Source of the DNA: Neurospora tetrasperma FGSC 2508
Taxonomy: Eukaryota; Ascomycota; Sordariomycetes; Sordariales; Sordariaceae
Assembly (NCBI RefSeq): GCF_000213175.1
Contig: NW_009799101.1
Span: forward strand, 1,851,631-1,915,630
Reading direction: 5' to 3'
Length of the DNA stretch: 64,000 nt
Below, piece by piece: positions 1-11,281 of this stretch. Both the position numbers and the translations under genes were made by a program. Position 1 is the stretch's first letter. Each line of letters begins with the position of its first letter. The notes beneath the pieces were generated by a model. That model did no database searches. It saw only the letters and a program-made list of their open reading frames with translations, and was not told where the DNA came from.

Positions 1-8
1 GGGAATTC

Positions 9-41
<33 letters not shown>

Positions 42-57
42 AAAAAAAAAAAAAAAA
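1..57. repeat. Poly-A tract at the left edge
   Basis: A run of 30 A, one T, then 17 A follows a GGAATTCC start. It is a simple homopolymer, possibly where the assembly became unreliable. Confidence 0.8.
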
Positions 58-3000
58 GGAAAAGAGAAAAAAAGGGATCTGAGGGGAGGGAATCGCTGCC
101 ATGCCTTCACTTCTACTTCCTCCTTTCCACTTTTGCTCGCCAAATTCGCCCAGTCTCCCAAGTACTTTCTACCTGTTTGGAACACGCATTTACATCTGCT
201 ATGTACTTCCCAGAAGGGCTAGTACACAGTAAACAAGCTAGATGGTTATCCACTCTGCCCATTTCACGGAGTTTACTGCCAGACAAGGATTTGGAGCTCA
301 AGGGACACTCCATGGAAAAGTTGGGACTCGGGTAGTAACCGTGACGATCGGTTGAGATATCGACGGGTCTTGACGCCAATTGGGCGGCCAGGGGGGGATG
401 AGCTCGACTTCATCCAAGCAGACGTGACAGACCAAGCCAAGCATGGTTGACGAGATGCACTACGATTCAATATGTGCGTCACATCAACCCTTTTCGAAAT
501 CTCTGGTTCTTTTTGAGACAAAGACCTTCCAGGTGAGGGGGCTGGCACACCCCGTGGCTGCACCGAAAGGCACACAAACGGAGCACTTGCGCAACGTCGG
601 CAGTGTGAATCAGTCCCTCATGCTAATTAGACGGCAGTTCAGACGGCCTCAAGATGAGATGCCTCCCGTCTTTGTCACTCTCGAGGATATCAGGCCACCC
701 GCTTGTGTTTGTGTTTACTTCTGCGGTAGCCAGCCATCCTGGTGATACAATGCTCGGCTCTGCCTCAACAGGACAGTCAGGGCAACACTTAAGCTGGCTT
801 CCACCCCCCATCCCCAGATCCCATTTATCCTCCACCAACGTCCACACTTTCGCTTTCCTCCAGTAAAAGACGAAACAAATCCGAGCGAGCTACCTGATAT
901 CCGCATGGAGTCTCGCACCATGTGGGTGTCAGGATCACCTCTGTCTCGTCTGGAGCACTCGGTGGGCCGCCGCACTATGTACTTGTGAAATGTTGAGCAT
1001 CATCAATTGGCCTCTTTAATCAAGAAGAACTTGGGCTCACTCGCGTCAAAGCTTCAGTTTCCCCAACTCGTGACAGAGTATACTAGATATTATAAGTTTG
1101 CTTGACGTAACTTCGAATAGGAAAGATCTCGATAGGGCATGGCTCATATCGAGCACAAAAAGGGGGCCAATTCCGTGCGCTGCTACAAACCTCAGTTTGA
1201 TTATGTTCAGGAATTTAGCACATGAGATAGTCGCAGTCCATGACGTCACGAGATGTGGGACTGTCGGCTTGTGGGTACGAGGCCTGGCGCGGTCTGGACA
1301 CTATAGGGCCACAATGCAACCTCGTCCATTGGACCTTCACGCGCATCATCAAACGAAACAAAACAAGCCCGAGACCCAGGAAAACTTGAAGCAATCCAAT
1401 ATTACTGAGCTTCACCACCACACAATGGTGAACCTCCAAGCCACCTTGCATCATGTCTTTGAACCCCCCATCGTCTGTTGCCAGTTTTTGTGATACTAGA
1501 TGCATGACATTTGCCAAGACGACCCCGAATGGCCGCTGTCGGCCACGACACATGGGATGGGCAACGAACGGTTGTGATTGTTGATAGTGATCATCGATCC
1601 CCCGTTATGTTTTTGTTTTACTTGGCAAGAGTGCACATGTGATGACGAGTAGGAAGAACACTGTGAGGCTGTGAGCAAATTTGGTTTTATGGCTACTGTA
1701 CTTGTACACTAAGGCTGATATTCGAGTGCTTCCATCGGTAAGATGGACATGGCCCCAAGCGCAGCTGATAGGGCTGGGCTGTAAGGCGTTCCAAAAACCT
1801 CAAGCTGTCACTCTTGGTGCTTAAATCCGTTCATCCTCCGGTTACCGGGTCCACGACCGATCGTGAAGCAGTTAAGGAACTGCACATTTCGCACCCGGCA
1901 AGGGAATCTATAGGTATAATTTATCACCCAGGAACTAACAACAGGATTCTGACACCAACCGCACAGAAAAACGAAAAGGCAAATGTTATGGTTGTTCTTG
2001 AACCAACTACTATCACGCACTAGCATTGGACATCACCAAAGTCACCGATCGGATACAATATCCTATACCGTTTCCCAGTATATCCTCGTCCTGACTAATA
2101 TGAACTCGAAGACAGTGGTTTGACGCTGAGGTCTGGACAACAGTCCACCGTCGGTGAGGGCTGCGGGAAGGACCCGGACCTACATCTCACCTCGGTGAAC
2201 GGAATGACGGGAACAACAAAAACGGTTCGTGCAGTCTCTTCGATCAAGACAGTCACATGACCCTGGCCGGGAATTTGAAAAAAGTGGACGTCGCGCCACC
2301 CACCCAGCGGCGCGCCAAGGGAGAGCTGGAAGCCTGGAGAAAGGGAAGCGAATGACTGGCAGCAGCTGCTGCAGCCGACAGTCCAGTAGGTACTGGTTTG
2401 TTTCAGTTGTTAGCTCGAGACCTCGTGTCAACTTTCCTATGCGTCTTCATAGCCAACTAACGTGTGTTATTACCTTGGAAACGCCATTTCCGATATTTAG
2501 TATATTATCTTATTTCCTATTAAGACCTTTATAATTTATAACCAGCCTTTTTGACTTGTCTTTACATGCTTTAGGACTATTTGGGAGAGATTTGGTCTGG
2601 TGTACACAATCAGACGTACATACCTACCTAGTGTACCGAGCTAACAAGCAAACCAGCATCGGACTGTGGTTTGCAGGATTGGCCATGCCCTGCGGCGAGA
2701 TATTGCAGCTGTCAAATCGCCTCACGTCGTGTCCAACAAGCAGCGCGGCTCGGGATTGGACGCCGAGTGGAAGGTCAGGGTTGCAAGGTCGCACTCGTCG
2801 CACCCGCCTGGGGAATCTTGGAGTCCAGGCAATTCTCCTGCGAGTGCAGGTGCAGGCAGTGCCTGTGAGTGTCCATTGCCCCTGGGGTTTCCGTTGTGCA
2901 GCGACAGCGGAAGAAGTGGCAGGCCCGGCATGGTGGACCGAAGCCTGCATTTTGACTTTCCTCATCTTTCTTTGTTTGTTCTGTCGCCTTATCCACTTTT

Positions 3001-3662
3001 TCTGCCTTTTCTTCACTTGGATCACCACCTGCAGGAAGATACATCTCTGCGCGTCCTCCAGCCTTGCCATGCCATATACCCAATAGATTTGGTTCAGAGC
3101 GCCCATTGCATGTTTCAGCCTTTCGACTATCCGGACATATTATCTACAACAAACTACAGAGGTAGCGAGCGAGTTGTACTCAGACACCAAAACACCCTAC
3201 CCACTCTCCCTCCACTGCTTACGAGATTCCGCAGCGGCGGGATACCCACCGAACAATCCCACCGAACTAAGAACGGGGCGAGTCCACCTTTCCGTCGCGC
3301 CGCGCCTTTTCTCGGCGCAGGCCTCCCGAAACGAAGAGACCCCATTCAGTTCCATACTTTCCTTTTCTCTGCTGAGCCTGCTCCACGAAACGGAAGCTCG
3401 ATCTTTGAACCCACTTCCGTCGGCTGCCTTAGCACAAGAACAAAAAAAAAGCCGTATCGATACCCTTACCTACTTAGCTACTCCGTACAGCTCGACTAGT
3501 TTCTCTCTCTACGCCTTACGCCCCTCTTCGTCGTCATACGTCGTCGCTCTTTCTTGTCTCTCTTTATTTTGTTATTAGTAACCCATATACTGTCAATCTG
3601 AATCAGCACCGGCCCGCAAAGCGAACGAACGACGACCTCGGGAGGCGGAAAAGATAAGAGCC
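58..3662. other. Intergenic region upstream of DOT1
   Basis: About 3.6 kb with no convincing coding sequence. Open frames here are short or begin at non-ATG codons and resemble no family I know. The last 400 bases before the DOT1 start are pyrimidine-rich (CT runs at 3200-3570), as is usual for promoters and 5' leaders in filamentous ascomycetes. A perfect CRE-type palindrome TGACGTCA lies at 1241-1248, more than 2 kb upstream, so its link to DOT1 is uncertain. Confidence 0.6.
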
Positions 3663-5345
3663 ATGAGCATTTTCAACCAAAAATCCAAGTTCAAAATCAA
3701 GACCGAGATCCGCACCGTCCGCGAGACCGTCGAGCGTCCCAAACTCAAAGCGTCGACGTCCTCCTCGAGCATACCCACCACCGGTTCCTCACAACACTCC
3801 AACGTCCGGATCGCGGGGGCGGGGTCATCTCTGTCGCGCGCCTCCTCCACGCCCAGACTCAACGGAACCAGCCACACCACCTCTACCTCCTCCTCCGCCC
3901 GCGCCTCCCTCACCAAGGTCACCACAATCCCAACCGCACGACGGATACAGAGCGCGTCGCCCATCCCGTCCATCAACGGCGACGGCCGGAGCAGCCGCAA
4001 GCGGCGTGCAATCAAGGCCTCGAGCCGGTCGCCCATCAGCCCGCACTTTTCTGAAGACTCGGATTCGGACAGCAACGGGGACGAGAACTGGGAGGACAAC
4101 CTGGACGCTCGCAAGCGTCGCAAGCGGGTACACGATGAGCGACCCGTTGACGTGAACCGGAAGTTGCGACACCCAAAGATCTGGAAGGGCGAGGATGCGG
4201 ATCAGGTGGAGCGGATACCCGGCCCGGCAATTATACATGCGGCCAAGGTTGCGAGCCTGGAGCACAAGTGCAAGCCCGCGCTGGGGCTGAAGAACGAGGA
4301 GGTTGCTGTGAGGTTGCAGTATCCTGGGGCCAGGTATCCTGAACGGTGGGTAGTCCTCTTTTACGATTCTGTTCCTCTTATTTACCCCCCTCAAAGAGCA
4401 TGAAGCTAACTCAGCACGTGTGCGCATCATAGGTACGAACTCGTAGAGGGCAAAGATAAGATTGATGCCGTCAAGGACATCGAAAAAGTAGTACAATTAG
4501 CCGCCTCGACCTATCTCACAGACGAAGAGGGCAAGATTTTTCTTGACCATCAAACAGGCATCCTCCGAAAGCTCGTCAAAAGCAAAAACCGATCCGACGG
4601 CCCCGGCTTCAAAGCCGCCCTCCGCGAATACAACGACGAATTTCTCAAGCTCATGCACAAGGGCGTCATTGTCCGAAACCTCGACAAGATGCACGGGATA
4701 CCGCGCGAGCTGGTGGATTTCATCCTCGACCAAGTATACGACCGCACCGTCGCCCCACGGGTCGAGCTCTTGGCCAAGTACCAAAACGGCAGCGACAACG
4801 TTTACGGCGAACTAAACCACCCTTTCATCTCCGACATTCTCGAGCGGACCAACCTGACCTCGGACAAGGTGTTTGTCGATCTCGGCTCGGGTGTCGGCAA
4901 CGTGACGCTTCAGGCAGCGCTCGAGATTGGGTGCGAGAGCTGGGGCTGCGAGATGATGGAGAATGCGTGTAACCTGGCCGAGGCGCAGTATGACGAGTTC
5001 ATGGCCCGCTGCCGGCTGTGGGGGGTCAAGCCCGGCAAGGTACGCCTGGAAAGAGGGGACTTCCGTAAGAACGAGAAGATCCTCGAGGTGCTTAAGCGGG
5101 CCGATGTGGTGCTCGTCAACAACCAGGCCTTCACGTCGCAGCTTAATGACAACCTTGTCAGTATGTTCCTGGACCTGAAGATCGGATGCAAGATCATCTC
5201 GCTCAAGACATTCGTGCACGACAACAAGAACGCCGAGAACGATGTGGCCACGTCGATCCTAGATGTCGAGCACCTTACGTATCCTGAAGGCTATGTCAGC
5301 TGGACTGGCGCTAGCGGGACATATTGTATTTCGACCCGGAGGTGA
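3663..5345 (+). CDS. dot1: Histone H3 lysine-79 methyltransferase DOT1
   Basis: Methylates H3K79 in nucleosomes using S-adenosylmethionine; in fungi it acts in telomeric silencing and the DNA damage response. Two exons, 3663-4345 and 4433-5345, are joined across an 87 bp intron (donor GTGGGT, branch GCTAAC near 4405, acceptor ATAG). The product is 531 aa. The N-terminal 200 residues are Ser/Thr- and Arg/Lys-rich and disordered, with a KRRKR cluster that suits nucleosome or DNA binding. The C-terminal half is the DOT1 fold: SAM motif I D377-LGSGVGN and the NNQAF motif at 457-461, matching the family's NNFAF active-site element. The start is the first ATG of a long open frame after a CT-rich leader. 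The gene converges on ATG16. The family assignment is secure; the exact start is inferred. Confidence 0.95.
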
Positions 5346-5990
5346 TGCAACGGCCAGGGGGTAAATGCTGCGCTGGGTTGGGGAAACGAGGAGGTTAGCG
5401 AGCTCTTTCCTGCTTTAGGGCTCCTGGGACCATGATGATGATATCTGGATCAAAACATTTGCAAGAGTATGCGCCTATGATGTGTCTTGTTATTCTAGCA
5501 TAGCGGTTTCTGGATGGCGCGCCTGAAAAGCGAGCTTGTGTTATCCGCGTTGTATGCGCTTTGTTTCTTCATACTGATTGATATACACAGTATGTATGCG
5601 GAAAATAGGTGGAAGGGAAAGGGATGGGAAGTGTAAAAAGGGAAAGGGAGAGGATACCGGGTTTTTATATCGTGTACATACATACCTTTTATAACAGTCC
5701 CTGTGTAGTCATACTACGCTGGCTGCGAAGCTCATTACCAAAGATACCCAACCCGAAACTCCCGCACTGTGCCGATCAAAGCATTGTAACCCATATGCCT
5801 ATCTCCCTCTGGTATCTTTTGCCTTGATCAGGGTGCTGGCAGCGTTCTTGAAAAGGATCATGGAACCTTTTTCAAAGATCTCAGACAGCCATCTTTGCCC
5901 TCCTCTTGTTGTTCATATGTGCATCGCGCCGTGTGATGCTCTCCCTCGCTGTTGGGATCCGCGAACCTGAAATTCCTTGCTTTCCATCCT
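5346..5990. other. Convergent 3' region between DOT1 and ATG16
   Basis: About 645 bp holding the 3' ends of two converging genes. I see no further gene in it. Confidence 0.6.
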
Positions 5991-6837
5991 TTATCGTCTC
6001 CTGGAACCGGATGACCGATGACCGGAACCCGACGTCGAATCATTCGCCATGTTCATGGCCTCCGCCTCTTGCCCGACCCGCTTCATGAAGCGGGCTACAA
6101 GCTGCTTGTTCTCCGCCTCCATCTCGGAGCGCCGCTTTTCGACAAGATCCAGATGGGTATTTAGCACCTGCAATTCATCCTGGACGTCCGCCAGCATCTT
6201 GCTCTTGGCGCGCAGCTCCTCCTCCCGGTCTCTGAGTTTGATAGTGAGCGTCTTCCTCTCGGCCGTCAAGGTTTGTAATGTCTTGTTGTCCGCTGTCGTC
6301 TTCGTGCGCAAGCGGACGAGCTCCTCCTCGACTACATTCAACCGCCGCTGGAAATCGCCCTTGGCGCGGAGGGCTTCGGCTAGATCGACACGGAGGCGGG
6401 CAAGAAGGGCAGAGTCGGCGGCGGTCGGCGCAGTTGTTGTCGAGTCAGGGGCGACGGCATCGGTCTTGGTGGTGTCTCGGTCTCGGGGCTTGTTGGTGGC
6501 GCCGCTACTTGACGAGGAGGATGATAGGTAGGTCTCGACTTGCTGTTCGAGGGCCGCCTTTTCGGCTTCGAGTACGGATATGCGGTCGAAGAGTTGCTGG
6601 CCTGGAGTACTTGCATGTTCAGGATGATGTTTGCTGGGTGGTAAGTTTTGAGGAATGGATGAAAGGGGAGCGGTGGGACTTCAAGCAAGCAAGCAAGACA
6701 AGACAAGAAGACAAGACAAGGAAGGAGGGCAAGGCCGAGGCAAGCAACTAACAGGTATCCACAAGCTCTCGGTTGACGGGATTCCGCTGGTCGGCATCCA
6801 TGAGGGATGAAAGATACTCGTCGCGCCAGCCGGGCAT
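5991..6837 (-). CDS. atg16: Autophagy protein ATG16
   Basis: ATG16 binds the ATG12-ATG5 conjugate and directs lipidation of ATG8 at the forming autophagosome. Two exons on the minus strand, 6837-6753 and 6601-5991, are separated by a 151 bp intron (donor GTTAGT, acceptor CCAG). The join restores a Cys codon and gives 231 aa. The N-terminal helix begins MPGWRDEYLSSL, the typical fungal ATG5-binding segment. A Ser/Thr-rich linker with a run of seven Ser follows, and then a long coiled coil from about residue 110 to 215 with heptads of Leu and Val. The stretch KRRSEMEAENKQLVARFMKR and the following GQEAEAMN are diagnostic of fungal ATG16. There is no WD40 domain, as in other fungal proteins of this family. 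The gene is divergent from VPS16. Confidence 0.93.
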
Positions 6838-7407
6838 TTTGTTAGATTGCGGCGGAGAAAAGGTCCGTAGCAGATGACTGGGAAGCTGGGCTCAGATAAT
6901 CAAGAAGCGGGAAGTCAGAAGAATAAGGCTCCGGAAAGTTGGGAGATGGTACAAATTAACCGGCATGATTCGTTCCTGTGCCGGAGGATGGTGATGATGC
7001 AAACATAAGGTAGCGACGCTGGTCGGACCGGGAACTTTATCTTTAGCGCACCTGAGGAGGAGCTCATGATGGAGGGGCTTGTGGGGCTTGACAAGGGGAC
7101 TGGGTACGGTAGGTACGGTCCCCACACGGTGACTCCACGGGCAAGGCCTGATCAACGACAACTTCGTTGAAGAGTAGGGGGGAGGCATCCATGGCATCCC
7201 ACCGTGTGCGCCTGCCAGGTCATCCAAGGAACCTCCGCTAGCGTATCACCCACTGCAGTGCAGCCTGAGCCGCCCGGGGGGGCTGTTGCAGCCTGTTGGG
7301 AACGACAACACCTCCCCCACATGCGGAATCTCGTACCTTGCTAGAGACCTCATTCATGCTCATTCTCATCACTCTCAACTCACACCCAAATATGCAAACA
7401 TGATGAT
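6838..7407. promoter_or_regulatory. Shared divergent promoter of ATG16 and VPS16
   Basis: The two start codons lie 570 bp apart on opposite strands, so both promoters and 5' leaders must fit in this interval. No TATA box stands out. Two very short upstream frames sit immediately before the VPS16 start: ATG CAA ACA TGA at 7392-7403, and ATG ATG ATA TGA at 7400-7411, which overlaps the main start. Confidence 0.5.
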
Positions 7408-10186
7408 ATGATGGAGGTCCCTCATCCAACAGCAGGATGGGAACAGGTTGGCGAAAAGTTTTACCGCAAGACCCAACTGTACACCCAAGTTTTTGATGCG
7501 GACCTAGACCTTGACAACTACATTGTTGCTGGTGCCCCCTACGGCGGAGCTGTTGGTATTGTTTTCCTTGTGATCCCACTCGATGATGACGTGTTCCAGA
7601 AAGGTCATGCTCTGACACTGCCCTCACAGCTCTATACCGAGATGAGGAGAAACTAGTAGCCTTCGCCGCAGGGAGGCCCTCCAAACCGAGCATAGACATC
7701 TACAGCTGTGCCGGGAAGCTCATCAGGCGCATTCCGTGGGACAAGGGGTCTATCAAGGGCCTGGGTTGGTCCGAGGATGAGAAGCTTCTGGTTGTCACGG
7801 GAGACGGCACCGTGAGATGCTACTACGATCTCCAGGGCGACTTCACCCAGTTTTCGCTTGGACACGACGCCGACGAGATTGGGGTTCGGTCATGCAAGTT
7901 CTACGGCCACGGCCTTGTTGCTCTCTTGAACAACAACTCGCTCGTATCAGTCTCGGCTTATGATGAACCGAGACCCAAACTCCTGGCACAACCTCCCGAA
8001 GGCCAGGTCCACTCCTGGTCTCTCGTTCCGCCTGCTTACACACTGTCGAGATCCGTCGAGGTCTTGCTGAGCATCGGCCAGACAATCTACGTCTCTGACG
8101 CCAGCGAATGCGAAGACCGCTTCATCGATATTGGGCCCTTTTCACACATCAGCATTTCGCCAAATGGCAAGTTCGTTGCCTTGTACACAAAAACTGGCAA
8201 GGCTCACGTCATCAGCAGCGACTTCCAGACTCGTCTGAGCGAGTACGTTTCCAAATCCAAGATCCCACCACAATACTTCGAATGGTGCGGTAACGATGCC
8301 GTCGTCATTGCCTGGGAGGATGAAGTTCGGCTCGTCGGGCCCGGGGGTTCATTAGCCAGGTTCTACTACGACAATGGCCGAATCCATATCCTCCCCGACT
8401 TCGACGGCGTGCGCGTTCTCGCCAACGACACCTGCGATTTCCTGCAAAAGGTTCCCGATGTCATCGAGGAAGTCTTCCGTCTGGGCACCGACTCGCCCGC
8501 GTCCATCTTGCTAGACGCGGTCGAACAGCTCGAGATGCAGTCACCCAAAGCCGACGATAACATTCAGCTCATCCGGTCCAACCTCGTCGAAGCCGTCGAC
8601 ACGTGTGTCAACGCCGCCGGCCAGGAATTCAGCATCCACTGGCAAAAACAGCTGCTGAAGGCCGCCTCCTTCGGCAAGTCTGTCCTCGATATTTACAACA
8701 GTGACGATTTCGTCGACATGTGCGAGACCCTTCGCGTGCTCAACGCCGTGCGCTTCTTCGAGATCGGCCTTCCCCTATCCTACGAGCAATACCAGCGCCT
8801 CTCTCCTTCGGGCTTAATCGCCCGTCTGCTTAACCGCCGCGAATACCTCCTCGCCCTCAAGATCGCTGGCTACCTCCGCCTCCCCACCGACAAGATCTAC
8901 GTGCACTGGGCCTCGGCCAAAGTGCGCGTCGGCGCCGAAGACGACGATACCATTTGTCGCAAGATCGTCGATAAGCTCTCAGGCAAACCGGGTATCTCCT
9001 TCGAAGCCATCGCTCGGGCGGCCTACGACGAAGGCCGTGGCCGTCTAGCGACCGAACTGCTCAACCATGAACCGCGCGCAGGCCGACAGGTACCGCTGCT
9101 ACTCAGCATGGAAGAAGACGAAGTCGCGCTCGACAAGGCCATCGAGTCCGGCGACACCGACCTCGTCTACTTTGTGCTGCACCAGCTCAAGCGCAAGCTG
9201 CCTTTGGCCACCTTTTTCCGGGTCATCAGCAGCCGGCCGACGGCCACGGCGCTGGTGGAGGCGTCGGCGCGTCTCGGTGGCGGCGTGGTCCTCGGTAACG
9301 TTGATGAAGGTCAACACGCTGCCAGCCATAACTACAACCAAAGCGGAAGCGGCAGCACTACCACTTGCGAAGATACAGCTTTGTTAAAGGACCTCTACTA
9401 CCAAGACGACCGACGCGTCGATGGCTCCGACGTCTTTGTGCGCGAAGCTTTACGCCAGCCAGAAGCCCGAACAGCAGCGGACAAGCTAGCGCTAGCAGCC
9501 AAGTTGCTATCTGACAATGCCAAGGAGAACGCGTTTGAGCTTTCGGCGCTCAAAGAGGCGACGACGCTGCTGAGGATGCAGGAGGCGTTTGATCGTGATC
9601 TGCACCCGGAGACGTTCACGGGTTTGTCAGTTAATCAGACTGTGTTCAAGCTGATTAGACTGGGGTACCATGGAAGGGCAAAGAAGGTGCAGAGCGAGTT
9701 CAAGGTTACTGAGAAGGTTGCTGGGTGGATTCGGTATGTTTTTTTTGTCTCCTTCACTTGCCCATCATGTTCCTCTCCTTTCCCCTTTACTTTACTTCTT
9801 TTTCACCCATCACTAACTAGAACCTACCAATCGCACGCAGCCTCCAAGCCCTAGTGTCCAAACGCGACTGGTCCGAAATCGAAGACCTCGCCTCCAAAAA
9901 CCGCAAGTCACCCATTGGTTGGGAACCTTTCTACACCCAAGTGCTGCAGGCGGGCAACCAGCGACTGGCGGCGACTTTCATCCCCAAGTGTGCGGCCTCT
10001 GGTGGACTGGAACCGGGCGCGACGATTGGCATGTACGAGAAGTGCGGGATGCGGGTCAAGGCCGCTGAGGAGGCGGTGAAATTCAAGGATGCGGAAGCTT
10101 GGGCGAGGTTACTGGAAGAGGCGGGTAAGGGCACGCAGGAGGGGAGAGAGATTGAACGGTTGGGGCAGAGCGTTTTTAGGAGATGA
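7408..10186 (+). CDS. vps16: Vacuolar sorting protein VPS16 (HOPS/CORVET core subunit)
   Basis: VPS16 is a core subunit of the HOPS and CORVET tethering complexes, which drive fusion at endosomes and vacuoles, including autophagosome-vacuole fusion. Three exons, 7408-7555, 7630-9733 and 9841-10186, give 865 aa. Intron 1 has donor GTATTG and acceptor ACAG. Intron 2 has donor GTATGT, branch ACTAAC at 9822 and acceptor GCAG. Both joins keep frame and restore conserved sequence (GGAVALYRDEEKLVAF across the first). The N-terminal half is the Vps16 beta-propeller region (about 1-420). The C-terminal half is helical, with motifs such as LLNRREYLLALKIAGYL and SVNQTVFKLIRLGYHGRAKK typical of the Vps16 C-terminal domain. 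The start is a tandem ATG ATG; either could be used. Confidence 0.93.
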
Positions 10187-11281
10187 TGGGGCGGGGGGAA
10201 AAGTTGGCTGATGGAAGGGTATGGGGGTTATGAATTAGGTCAGGCATTTGTGGTTTTCGGTCGTTTGTTCCCCCTCTCTATGAATCGAATACAAGTGAAG
10301 TGGTATGGCTTTTGGACGAGGCAGCTTCGTGGTAAGAGAGTAGAAGGAAGATCTTCCTCTATTTCGTCTATGTCACTCGTCGACGTGAGGCTCAATCTTA
10401 AGCGTAGTATTAAAATCCATCTGAAACTCAAGTTAACAAGACTTCAACACGTATATTATCTAGCGCCAAGTAAACTGGTATCGCTATGCCCCATTATTTC
10501 GCCATGGTTAATATCGCTGTGTAGATCTGACAGAAATCAACAATGCCAGCCTAACCCGTGATTCGTACTATTCGAGAAAATGAATCGAGCCTTCCTTTTC
10601 CCCACAACAAACTCCTCAAGACACAAACGGTGATGACGCTGTCTACATACTATCAACCATCCTCCCACCACTCAACAACAAAATATGGAATCGTTTCTTC
10701 CTCTGACTCTCACTTGACCACTCAACAACGTTGCCTCTCTGCTGCCTGGCCTGTTTAGCTGTTGTGCTCTGGCCTTTTCCTCTTGCAAGGTTCAGAGCAG
10801 AGAGATCGAGCAGCCGGACAATTGTTTATACTTCTTGCTTCTGACAAATGTCCCGTATCGTATGTGCCTCAAGCTGAAACCTGCAAATACTTCTTCCTTT
10901 GCCTCTCCAAGTCAACAAAGACCTCCAAACTCCTTCGGATGCCAGCGTCCATGATCCTTATCGACAGTGACGCAACCAACAGCATATAGTATAAAGAAAA
11001 TCACTCCACCAAGACCGATGAAGGAGAGATGGTGAAGACAAAATAACGCCCCCTGCAGTGAACGCTAAGCAGAGTGTCATCGTATGTCACCTGCTGAATA
11101 GCTGAGCTGTCTGTAGACCGCAGACATTAGACCACCGTACTAGCCGATGCAATAGGGGGCCTGTCGTGTATAGCCTGCTGGATGGCTGATGAGTTGATCG
11201 TAGACAGTGGACCGTAGGCTGTACAAGCCCAAGCAAAAGGGGGCTGATGTACACTAAAATCGCCGGGGACAAGAACAGAGG
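10187..11281. other. Convergent 3' region between VPS16 and the DMA1-like gene
   Basis: About 1.1 kb between two converging genes. Short open frames here look random. Two segments near 11110-11160 and 11200-11250 share loosely similar words (TAGAC...GGACCG..., AGGGGGC) but are not a clear repeat. No RNA gene is seen. Confidence 0.5.

Noticed and set aside
2666-3499. A 277-codon plus-strand frame upstream of DOT1
   Set aside because: It starts at GTG, overlaps the pyrimidine-rich leader and resembles no known protein.
11100-11260. Possible tandem duplication near the 3' end of the DMA1-like gene
   Set aside because: Only short words are shared and spacing is irregular; not enough to call a repeat.
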